From an uncultured Clostridia bacterium (GTDB taxonomy: Bacteria; Bacillota; Clostridia; Christensenellales; Borkfalkiaceae): a DNA stretch of 6,410 bases. A program made the translations under genes and the position numbers. The DNA is taken from positions 1-6,410 of the forward strand of contig URMI01000059.1 of assembly GCA_900548845.1 (NCBI GenBank). Reading direction: 5' to 3'. The notes beneath the pieces are model-generated. The model was not told the origin of the DNA. It searched no databases and saw only the letters and a list, made by a program, of their open reading frames with translations. Each line of letters opens with the position of its first letter. Position 1 is the stretch's first letter. This document shows positions 1 through 5,516 of the stretch, piece after piece.

Positions 1-910
1 CAACAACTACGGCGACCTCACGAAGAAGGACGTCAAAGTCAACTCCCGCGTGCTCATCCGCCGCTCCAACGAGGTCATCCCAGAAATTTTGGGGGCGGTC
101 TCCCATACCGAGGGGAGCGTGCCCGTCGGAAAACCGTCCGTCTGCCCCTACTGCGGCAGCCCCGTGCGCGAAGCGGGCGCGAATTTGTTCTGTTCCAACG
201 AAGACTGCCCGCCCCGCATCGTGCAGAAGCTCGCGCATTTCTGCTCCAAGAACGCGATGGACATCGAAGGGCTCTCCGAACAGACGCTTGCGCTTTTGTC
301 CGAAAAGCGCGGCGTGAAGAATTTTTCCGACCTCTACGCCCTCACAGAAGAGAGCTTCGAAGGGCTCGAAGGCTTCCGCGAGAAGAAGATCAAAAATCTT
401 CTCTCCGCCATCGAAAAGAGCAAGCATATCCCGCTCGACCGCTTCCTGTATGCGCTCGGCATCGAGGGCATCGGGCGCGTGGCGGCAAGAGACCTTGCGG
501 CGTTCGGTTCGGTGGAAGAAGTCGCCACCCGCACGAAAGAGGAGCTTTTAGCCCTCGAGAACGTGGGCGAAGTGACGGCGAACGCCATTCTGAGTTACTT
601 CGCAAATGAGGAAAACCGCGCGGAACTTGCCCGCCTCAAACGAGCGGGCGTTGCGCCCTACACCGAACAGCGGGTGACGGAAGGGGCGTTCGCGGGGGAG
701 AGCGTCGTTTTGACCGGCACGCTCTCTTCGATGGGCCGCACCGAGGCGCAGAAGCGCATCGAAGCTTTGGGCGGCGTCTGCCAGAGCAGCGTCACCGCAA
801 AGACGACGCTCGTCGTCGCGGGCGAGAAGGCGGGCAGCAAGCTCGACAAGGCAAAAAAGCTGAACATCCCCGTCCTTTCGGAGGAAGAATTTCTGAAACG
901 GTTGGGCTGA
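1..910 (+). CDS. ligA: NAD-dependent DNA ligase LigA, C-terminal part (5' end outside window)
   Basis: LigA seals nicks in duplex DNA, using NAD+ to adenylate its active-site lysine; it joins Okazaki fragments and finishes repair. Only the C-terminal 302 residues are here; the first full codon is at base 2, and the adenylation domain with the catalytic lysine lies upstream. Seen in order (numbering from base 2): the end of the OB fold (NNYGDL at 1-6, then RRSNEVIPEI); a four-cysteine zinc finger with C48, C51, C64 and C69; the family-typical stretch NAMDIEGLSEQT; a helix-hairpin-helix region at about 85-215 (LGIEGIGRVAARDL, LENVGEVTANAI); and a C-terminal BRCT domain at about 229-302 (SVVLTGTL, RIEALGGV, EEFLKRLG). 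The TGA stop is at 908-910 and the frame is intact. A strong terminator follows, so ligA ends a transcription unit separate from the yicC operon. Identification is secure from domain order and motifs. Confidence 0.96.
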   Translation, partial: NNYGDLTKKDVKVNSRVLIRRSNEVIPEILGAVSHTEGSVPVGKPSVCPYCGSPVREAGANLFCSNEDCPPRIVQKLAHFCSKNAMDIEGLSEQTLALLSEKRGVKNFSDLYALTEESFEGLEGFREKKIKNLLSAIEKSKHIPLDRFLYALGIEGIGRVAARDLAAFGSVEEVATRTKEELLALENVGEVTANAILSYFANEENRAELARLKRAGVAPYTEQRVTEGAFAGESVVLTGTLSSMGRTEAQKRIEALGGVCQSSVTAKTTLVVAGEKAGSKLDKAKKLNIPVLSEEEFLKRLG

Positions 911-911
911 G

Positions 912-961
912 GGCGTGCTCTGCTGCCCGAAGCGGAGTTGCCCTCTGCTGCCCGAAGTGAA
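912..961. repeat. Two copies of an imperfect 25-bp tandem repeat
   Basis: Bases 912-936 and 937-961 align without gaps at 19 of 25 positions. They share a perfect 15-bp core, CTCTGCTGCCCGAAG, at 918-932 and 943-957. The repeat lies immediately after the ligA stop and runs up to the base of the terminator hairpin. No coding role is apparent. It could be a dispersed or expanding intergenic repeat of this genome, or a small local duplication; one window cannot separate these. Confidence 0.7.
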
Positions 962-964
962 CGA

Positions 965-1004
965 GCCCCCGCCGCGCGCCGCGCGGCGGGGGCGTTTTTC
1001 TTTT
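965..1004 (+). terminator. Intrinsic (rho-independent) terminator after ligA
   Basis: A perfect 13-bp stem of G and C only pairs 965-977 with 981-993 around a 3-nt loop (978-980). It is followed by G, five T, C and four T (995-1004). This is a textbook intrinsic terminator on the + strand. There is no matching A-tract on the upstream side, so it is not an obvious bidirectional terminator. It should stop ligA transcription before the yicC promoter. Confidence 0.93.
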
Positions 1005-1032
1005 GAAACCGCATTATCTTTGCAAAAAGCAC

Positions 1033-1061
1033 TTGTAAAAACGGCGCGTTCGTGCTATAAT
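1033..1061 (+). promoter_or_regulatory. Sigma-A type promoter for the yicC-gmk-rpoZ-priA-def-fmt operon
   Basis: A perfect -10 box TATAAT lies at 1056-1061, preceded by TGC at 1053-1055, which fits the extended -10 pattern (TGn). A -35-like TTGTAA at 1033-1038 matches TTGACA at four of six positions, with a 17-bp spacer. The predicted transcription start is near 1067-1070, giving a leader of about 50 nt before the yicC ATG. Lying directly after the terminator, this is the only convincing promoter seen upstream of the gene string, so it probably drives the whole operon. No operator or riboswitch was recognised in the leader. Confidence 0.85.
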
Positions 1062-1103
1062 GAGCTATCATAGAAAATCGGCGCATTGTCGGCATCACCG
1101 AGA

Positions 1104-1109
1104 GGGAGG
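1104..1109 (+). promoter_or_regulatory. Shine-Dalgarno sequence for yicC
   Basis: GGGAGG sits 10 nt upstream of the ATG at 1120, with further purine-rich sequence between. It supports that start. The upstream in-frame ATG at 1060 is inside the -10 box, so it would not be transcribed from the promoter seen here. Confidence 0.7.
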
Positions 1110-1119
1110 CAGGGGCAGG

Positions 1120-1992
1120 ATGTACAGCATGACGGGCTTCGGAAAGGGAGAATACCGCGAGGGAGGACTTTGCGTCACCGTCGAATTGAAGTCGGTCAAC
1201 AACCGCTTTTTGGATCTTGCCGTCAAGTGCCCGCACGCGCTCGCGCCCTACGAAGAGGACGTGCGCGCCCTCCTTCGCTCCCGCTTTGCGCGCGGCCGTA
1301 TCGACGTCTTCGTGAGCATGACGGACTTAAGGGAAAAGCCCAAGACTCCGCGCGTCGACTTTGCGCTCGCAGAGGGGTATTTAAGCGCCGCAGGGGCGCT
1401 TTCCGAGCGCTTCCCCGAGGCCGAGAACGACGTTTCGCTCGCCTTTTTGCTGCGCCTTCCCGACGTGGTGCGCTTCGAAGAGGAAGAGGGCGAGGACGGG
1501 GCTTTGAAGCCCGCCCTGCTCGCGGCGGCGGAGAAGGCTGCCGACGCGCTCTCTGCGATGCGCCGTGCCGAGGGCGACCGCCTGAAAGAGGACGTGCTGC
1601 AACGGGGGAAAGAGATCGCATCGCTTCGCGACGCCATTTCCGAGCGCGCGCCCCTCGTTGCCGAAGAGTACAGAAAGAAGCTCACCGAGCGCATGAACGA
1701 ATATCTCGGCGGCAAGGTGGATGAGACGCGCATCCTGACGGAAGCCGCGCTCTTTGCCGATAAATGCAGCATCGACGAGGAGCTCACCCGTCTGAGCTCG
1801 CACATCAAAGAGCTGTTCCGCATCGCGGAAGAGGAGACGGTGGGAAGAAAGCTCGACTTCCTCATCCAGGAATTCAACCGCGAGTGCAACACCGTGTGCA
1901 GCAAGAGCAACGACGCGGCGATCACGGCGCTCGCGCTCAAAATGAAGAACGAGATCGAAAAGGTGCGCGAACAGATCCAGAACCTCGAATGA
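1120..1992 (+). CDS. yicC: YicC/YloC family endoribonuclease
   Basis: Members of this family (E. coli YicC, B. subtilis YloC) are described as cytoplasmic endoribonucleases; YicC has been tied to small-RNA turnover in E. coli. The protein is 290 residues, the usual family length. The family N-terminus MYSMTGFGKGEY is followed by ELKSVNNRFLDL (22-33). The conserved C-terminal block is at 242-265 (GRKLDFLIQEFNRECNTVCSKSND), and the protein ends in a charged helix. The middle is acidic and helical. The ATG at 1120 was chosen because MYSMTGFG is the family start and a Shine-Dalgarno precedes it; an in-frame extension to 1060 would overlap the -10 box. It is the first gene after the promoter, and its stop overlaps or lies just before the gmk start. 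The family call is firm; the RNA target in this organism is unknown. Confidence 0.94.
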   Translation: MYSMTGFGKGEYREGGLCVTVELKSVNNRFLDLAVKCPHALAPYEEDVRALLRSRFARGRIDVFVSMTDLREKPKTPRVDFALAEGYLSAAGALSERFPEAENDVSLAFLLRLPDVVRFEEEEGEDGALKPALLAAAEKAADALSAMRRAEGDRLKEDVLQRGKEIASLRDAISERAPLVAEEYRKKLTERMNEYLGGKVDETRILTEAALFADKCSIDEELTRLSSHIKELFRIAEEETVGRKLDFLIQEFNRECNTVCSKSNDAAITALALKMKNEIEKVREQIQNLE

Positions 1993-2006
1993 GGCGCAAT
2001 GAGTTT

Positions 2007-2573
2007 ATGAGAAACAGGCTTTACATCATCTCCGGCCCTTCGGGGGTCGGCAAGGGAACGCTCGTCAAGGAGCTTCTGAAGCTCGACGAAAACCTGGCGC
2101 TCTCCGTCTCCTGCACGACGCGGAAGCCCCGCGCGGGGGAGAGAGACGGCGTTGATTACTTCTTCCTGACGAGGGATGAATTTCTGCGCCGCGTCGAAGC
2201 GGACGGCTTTTTGGAGTACGACGAGCACTTCGGCAACTACTACGGCACGCCCAAAGACTTCGTGCGCGAACAGATGAAGGAAAAATCGGTCATTTTGGAG
2301 ATCGACGTCGTGGGCGCGCTCAACGTGCAGAAGCGCTGCGGGGCGGAATTCGCCCCCGTGCTCATCCTCGTCGTCCCGCCCGATGAAGAGACGCTCATCC
2401 ATCGCCTCGAAGGCAGGGCCTCGGAGGACGAAGACGCCTTAAGAGAACGGCTCGCCCGCGCAAGATACGAGCTCTCGCTCAAAGACCAATATGACTATGT
2501 CGTCGTCAACGACGATCTCAAAGAGACGGCAGCCCGCCTTCATGAGATCGTTTTGGCGGAGAATGCGAAATAA
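2007..2573 (+). CDS. gmk: Guanylate kinase
   Basis: Gmk phosphorylates GMP to GDP with ATP, supplying GTP and dGTP and recycling GMP. From the ATG at 2007 it is 188 residues, slightly short of the usual 200 or so. Visible parts: the P-loop GPSGVGKG at 10-17 (K16); the GMP-binding block S35, R39, R42 and Y51 in SVSCTTRKPRAGERDGVDY; E70 and GNYYGT (76-81); ILEIDVVGALNVQ; the LID arginines around HRLEGRASEDEDALRERL; and the terminal YDYVVVNDDL. The start is uncertain. An in-frame ATG at 1989 overlaps the yicC stop as ATGA and would add six residues (MRRNEF), but it has no clear Shine-Dalgarno. The ATG at 2007 has GAGG at 1991-1994, rather far at 12 nt, and starts closer to family N-termini. In either case translation is probably coupled to yicC. 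The remA gene that sits between these two in B. subtilis is absent. Confidence 0.95.
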   Translation: MRNRLYIISGPSGVGKGTLVKELLKLDENLALSVSCTTRKPRAGERDGVDYFFLTRDEFLRRVEADGFLEYDEHFGNYYGTPKDFVREQMKEKSVILEIDVVGALNVQKRCGAEFAPVLILVVPPDEETLIHRLEGRASEDEDALRERLARARYELSLKDQYDYVVVNDDLKETAARLHEIVLAENAK

Positions 2574-2593
2574 AGAGACAAGGAGACGGACTT

Positions 2594-2815
2594 ATGATCA
2601 ATGAACCTTCGGTAGACGCACTCGTGAGAAAACTCGGCACGGAAGAAGACCCCGTGAGCCGCTATGAGCTCTGCGTCGTCGTTGCAAAGCGTACCCGCCA
2701 GATCATCGAACAGATGCAGGCAACGGGAGTCACCGAGCTCCCCGGAAAGCAGAAGGAGATCGTGCTCGCCTGCCAGGAGATCATGAACGGCAAAGTGCAC
2801 ATCTCGAGGGACTGA
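2594..2815 (+). CDS. rpoZ: DNA-directed RNA polymerase omega subunit
   Basis: Omega is the small subunit that helps fold and hold beta-prime in RNA polymerase. The product is 73 residues, typical for Bacillota. It has the family signature SRYELCVVVAKRTRQI at 22-37 and the later conserved stretch KQKEIVLACQEIMNGKV. A strong Shine-Dalgarno, AAGGAG at 2580-2585, lies 8 nt before the ATG and fixes the start. The gap after gmk is 20 nt. The gmk-rpoZ pair is widely conserved and supports the call for this small protein. Whether omega also takes part in a stringent response, as in E. coli, cannot be read from the sequence. Confidence 0.93.
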   Translation: MINEPSVDALVRKLGTEEDPVSRYELCVVVAKRTRQIIEQMQATGVTELPGKQKEIVLACQEIMNGKVHISRD

Positions 2816-2827
2816 GTTCCCTTGACC

Positions 2828-2862
2828 GCCCCGTATCAAAGACGGGGCAATTTCCTATTTTT
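2828..2862 (+). terminator. Short hairpin with T-rich tail between rpoZ and priA (possible attenuator)
   Basis: A perfect 7-bp stem, GCCCCGT (2828-2834) with ACGGGGC (2842-2848), encloses a 7-nt loop. The downstream sequence is T-rich but broken (AATTTCCTATTTTT, 2849-2862). It resembles a weak intrinsic terminator. Since priA, def and fmt follow with no clear promoter of their own, it may reduce rather than stop read-through, or it may be an mRNA processing or stability element. Its position 13 nt after the rpoZ stop fits any of these. Confidence 0.5.
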
Positions 2863-2869
2863 GAGACGT

Positions 2870-2876
2870 AAGGAGG
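2870..2876 (+). promoter_or_regulatory. Shine-Dalgarno sequence for priA
   Basis: AAGGAGG lies 5 nt before the ATG at 2882. The spacing is a little tight, but the match to the 16S rRNA tail is strong. It decides the start against the in-frame TTG at 2822, whose extra 20 codons would run through the hairpin and the Shine-Dalgarno itself. Confidence 0.85.
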
Positions 2877-2881
2877 AAGGG

Positions 2882-5050
2882 ATGGTCGCAGAGGTGATCG
2901 TAGACATCGCGCACAGCGAAGTGGACCGCGTCTTCGACTATCTTTGCGGGGACGAAGTGTGTGCGGGCATGCGCGTCACCGTGCCCTTTGCAAGGAGCGT
3001 GACGACGGGGATCGTCATGCGCGTCAAAGAGGCGAGCGGACTTCCGCCCGAAAAGCTGAAAAAGATCATTCGCGTCCTCGACGAGCTGCCCGCCCTCAAC
3101 GCAGAGTGCCTTGCGCTTGCCGAAAAGCTCGCGCGGCGCTACCGCTGCCCGAAGGCGCTCGTGCTGCGGCTCTTTCTGCCCGCCGAAATGCGCACGGGGA
3201 AGGTCTCCGAGCGCTTGAAGTCGGTCGTCTCTTTTTCGGGAGACATTGAACTCATCCCGCCCCGCGCAAAGCGGCAGAGAGAACTTGCCGAATTTTTATC
3301 TGCCCGCGGCGAGGCGGATCTTACCGCTCTCCGCGAAGAGTTCGGCTCCGCCGTCAAGGGGCTCGAGGAGCGGGGGATGCTGCACATCGAAAAGCGGCGC
3401 GTCTTCCGCGACCCTTACGAACGGCTGCAAAAATCGGCGCCTCTCCGCCCGCTCACGCCCGCGCAGGAGGCCGCCGTTCATACGATAGAAACCACACAAA
3501 AGACGGTCACGCTCATCCACGGCGTCACGGGGAGCGGCAAGACGGAAATTTACCTCACCCTCATCGCCCATGCCTTAGAGGCGGGGAAGAGCGCCATCTT
3601 TTTGGTGCCCGAAATTTCGCTGACGCCGCAGATGTTCGCGCAGCTGCGCGCACGCTTTCAGATGAGCTGCGCCATCCTGCACAGCGGGCTTTCGGCGGGG
3701 GAGCGCTTCGACGAATGGGAGCGCCTGCGTTCGGGGGAGGCTAAGATCGCCATCGGGGCGCGCTCCGCGGTGTTCGCGCCGCTGGAACATATCGGCGTCA
3801 TCGTCATCGACGAGGAGCACGACGGCAGCTATTCTTCCGAGAGCTCCCCGCGCTACAATACCTTTGATATCGCCTATCTCCGGGCGAGATACAACGGCTG
3901 CAAGCTGGTCCTGGGCAGCGCGACGCCCTCCGTCGAGACGTACCGCCGCGCAAAGCAAGGAGAGTTCGAACTCATCACCCTGCCCGAGCGCATCAACCGC
4001 CGCCCCATGCCCGAGGTGCATCTCGTCGATATGCGAAGAGAAGTCAAGCGGGGCAACCCTTCTCCCTTTTCGGCGGCTTTGCGGGAGCGCCTCGAGACCT
4101 GCCTCGAAAAGGGCGATCAGGCCATTTTGTTCCTGAACCGCAGGGGATATTCGCAGACGGTCATCTGCCGCGACTGCGGGTATGTCGCAAAATGCGAACA
4201 CTGCGACGTTTCTTTGACCTATCACAGCGAGGAAAACTGCCTCAAATGCCACTACTGCGGCACGAAGTACCATATGCTCTCTGCCTGCCCTCAGTGCGGG
4301 GGCGTGCATATCAACTATGTCGGCACGGGCACCCAGCGCGTGGAGCGGGAGCTCAAAAAGCTGTATCCCAAGGCGCGCATTTTGCGCATGGACAACGATA
4401 CGACGAGCGGCAAGGAGGGGCATCTCAAAATTTTGCAGCGCTTTGCCGCCAGAGAGGCGGATATCCTCGTCGGCACGCAGATGGTCGCCAAGGGGCACGA
4501 TTTCCCCAACGTGACGCTCGTGGGGATCCTCGATGCGGATATGAGCCTGCACTTTCCCGATTATCGGAGCGGGGAGCGCACCTTTCAGCTCGTTACGCAG
4601 GTCGCGGGCAGGAGCGGCAGGGCGGAGAACAGGGGGGAAGTCGTGTTGCAGACGTACGACCCCGATAACTACATCCTGCGCTTTGCGGCGTCTTACGATT
4701 ACGAGGGCTTTTACGAGCACGAAGTGGGCATGCGCGCCGCGATGGCGTTCCCGCCCTTTGCGCGCATCGTCCGCGTGATGGTGACGGCGGAAGAGGACAA
4801 GCTCGCCCTCGCCGCCCTCAAAGCGGTGTATGAAAAATTGCAGCGGGTGTATGCCGAGGAATCGGAAAAATTTTTGTTCTTCAACAAGATGCACGCGCCC
4901 GTCAAGCGCATCCAGAATAAATTCCGATATCAGGTGCTCATGCGCCTGACGGACGGCAGTCCTCTTCCCCGCATCTATGAGATCGCGGCGGAGGAGAATA
5001 CAAAGGAAGTATTGGTCTATGTCGAGGAAAACCCCGGCAATTTGAGTTAA
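2882..5050 (+). CDS. priA: Primosomal protein N' (replication restart helicase PriA)
   Basis: PriA recognises stalled or collapsed replication forks and uses ATP-driven 3'-5' helicase activity to help reload the replicative helicase. The 722-residue product is close to E. coli PriA (732) and shorter than B. subtilis PriA (about 805). In order: an N-terminal 3'-end-binding domain (VIVDIAHSEVDRVFDY, GMRVTVPF); a linker and winged-helix region; Walker A GVTGSGKTE at 214-222 (K220); Walker B DEEH at 310-313; GSATPS; a zinc-binding insertion with eight expected ligands (C429, C432, C438, C441, C456, C459, C469, C472) plus an extra C453; then GTQMVAKGHDF (531-541), FQLVTQVAGRSGR ending at R580, and the C-terminal domain. 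All helicase motifs and cysteine pairs are intact. The aromatic-rich loop after DEEH reads SYSSESSPRYNTFDIA, unlike the common SYKQ...PRYHARD. Its TAA stop is part of the def Shine-Dalgarno region. coaBC, usually just upstream in Bacilli and clostridia, is missing. Confidence 0.97.
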   Translation: MVAEVIVDIAHSEVDRVFDYLCGDEVCAGMRVTVPFARSVTTGIVMRVKEASGLPPEKLKKIIRVLDELPALNAECLALAEKLARRYRCPKALVLRLFLPAEMRTGKVSERLKSVVSFSGDIELIPPRAKRQRELAEFLSARGEADLTALREEFGSAVKGLEERGMLHIEKRRVFRDPYERLQKSAPLRPLTPAQEAAVHTIETTQKTVTLIHGVTGSGKTEIYLTLIAHALEAGKSAIFLVPEISLTPQMFAQLRARFQMSCAILHSGLSAGERFDEWERLRSGEAKIAIGARSAVFAPLEHIGVIVIDEEHDGSYSSESSPRYNTFDIAYLRARYNGCKLVLGSATPSVETYRRAKQGEFELITLPERINRRPMPEVHLVDMRREVKRGNPSPFSAALRERLETCLEKGDQAILFLNRRGYSQTVICRDCGYVAKCEHCDVSLTYHSEENCLKCHYCGTKYHMLSACPQCGGVHINYVGTGTQRVERELKKLYPKARILRMDNDTTSGKEGHLKILQRFAAREADILVGTQMVAKGHDFPNVTLVGILDADMSLHFPDYRSGERTFQLVTQVAGRSGRAENRGEVVLQTYDPDNYILRFAASYDYEGFYEHEVGMRAAMAFPPFARIVRVMVTAEEDKLALAALKAVYEKLQRVYAEESEKFLFFNKMHAPVKRIQNKFRYQVLMRLTDGSPLPRIYEIAAEENTKEVLVYVEENPGNLS

Positions 5051-5055
5051 GGAGG
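5048..5055 (+). promoter_or_regulatory. def Shine-Dalgarno overlapping the priA stop codon
   Basis: TAAGGAGG combines the priA stop (TAA, 5048-5050) with a near-perfect Shine-Dalgarno, 5 nt before the def ATG at 5061. Ribosomes ending priA would stop over the def initiation site, which suggests coupled translation. Confidence 0.8.
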
Positions 5056-5060
5056 AGACT

Positions 5061-5516
5061 ATGATCCGCGAGATCGTGCAATTGGGAGACAAGGTGCTGC
5101 GCGAAACATGCGCGCCCGTGGAAAAGTTCGACGAGGAGCTTATGCGTCTCCTCGACGACATGAAGGAGACCCTGAAGAAGGCGCAGGGCGCAGGGCTCGC
5201 CGCCCCGCAGGTGGGGGTGCCCGTGCGCGCCGTCGTCGTCGACGTCGAAGAGGGGTTTTTTGAATTCGTCAACCCCGTGTTCGTGTGGCAGAAGGGGGAG
5301 CAGACGGGCCCCGAAGGCTGCCTTTCCGTGCGCGGGAAGGAGGGCGTCGTCACCCGCCCTTCCAAGGTGAAGATCGTGTATAAAGACAGGAAGGGCAACC
5401 GCTGCTCGCTCGTCGCGCACGACTTCTTTGCACGCGCCGTCTGCCATGAGCTCGATCATCTCGACGGCATCATCTATATCGATAAGGCCGCGCGCGTGTA
5501 CGACGAGGAGGACTGA
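5061..5516 (+). CDS. def: Peptide deformylase
   Basis: Def is the metalloenzyme that removes the formyl group from the N-terminal methionine of new proteins as they leave the ribosome. The 151-residue product has all three family motifs: GAGLAAPQ at 43-50 (motif 1, with Q50), EGCLS at 85-89 (motif 2, with C87 as metal ligand) and HELDH at 129-133 (motif 3, with H129 and H133 as metal ligands and E130 as catalytic acid/base). It is a compact form, slightly shorter than B. subtilis DefA, and keeps LDG after the HExxH core. A cysteine (C128) precedes the HELDH motif, where many relatives have glutamine. Start and Shine-Dalgarno are clear. Its TGA shares one base with the fmt ATG, pairing formyl removal with formyl addition in one transcript. 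Confidence 0.97.
   Translation: MIREIVQLGDKVLRETCAPVEKFDEELMRLLDDMKETLKKAQGAGLAAPQVGVPVRAVVVDVEEGFFEFVNPVFVWQKGEQTGPEGCLSVRGKEGVVTRPSKVKIVYKDRKGNRCSLVAHDFFARAVCHELDHLDGIIYIDKAARVYDEED

Noticed and set aside
1089..1101. Small hairpin in the yicC leader (TCGG/CCGA)
   Set aside because: Only 4 bp of stem, which is expected by chance in GC-rich DNA; no riboswitch features.
1060..1119. Upstream in-frame extension of yicC starting at ATG 1060
   Set aside because: The codon overlaps the -10 box TATAAT, and the added 20 residues do not belong to the family; MYSMTGFG at 1120 is the conserved start.
658..1236. - strand open frame across the ligA-yicC intergenic region
   Set aside because: It runs through the terminator and promoter and overlaps both flanking genes, with no recognisable domain; the repeat and terminator account for its composition.
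1086..1724. + strand open frame within yicC in another frame
   Set aside because: Arginine-rich out-of-frame translation of a clear gene; no independent start signal or domain.
1248..2402. Long open frame (384 codons) on the - strand opposite yicC and gmk
   Set aside because: Antisense to two conserved genes, serine- and arginine-rich with no motif, and it spans the yicC-gmk junction; a shadow of GC-rich codon use.
2822..2881. TTG start giving PriA 20 extra residues
   Set aside because: The extension would be translated from the hairpin and the Shine-Dalgarno region. It has no Shine-Dalgarno of its own, and the ATG at 2882 fits both the ribosome binding site and the family.
3575..5398. Very long open frame (607 codons) on the - strand opposite priA and def
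   Set aside because: It lies wholly antisense to two well-recognised genes, has no recognisable domain and reads as low-complexity His/Arg/Ala-rich sequence. Such frames arise from the codon bias of GC-rich coding DNA.
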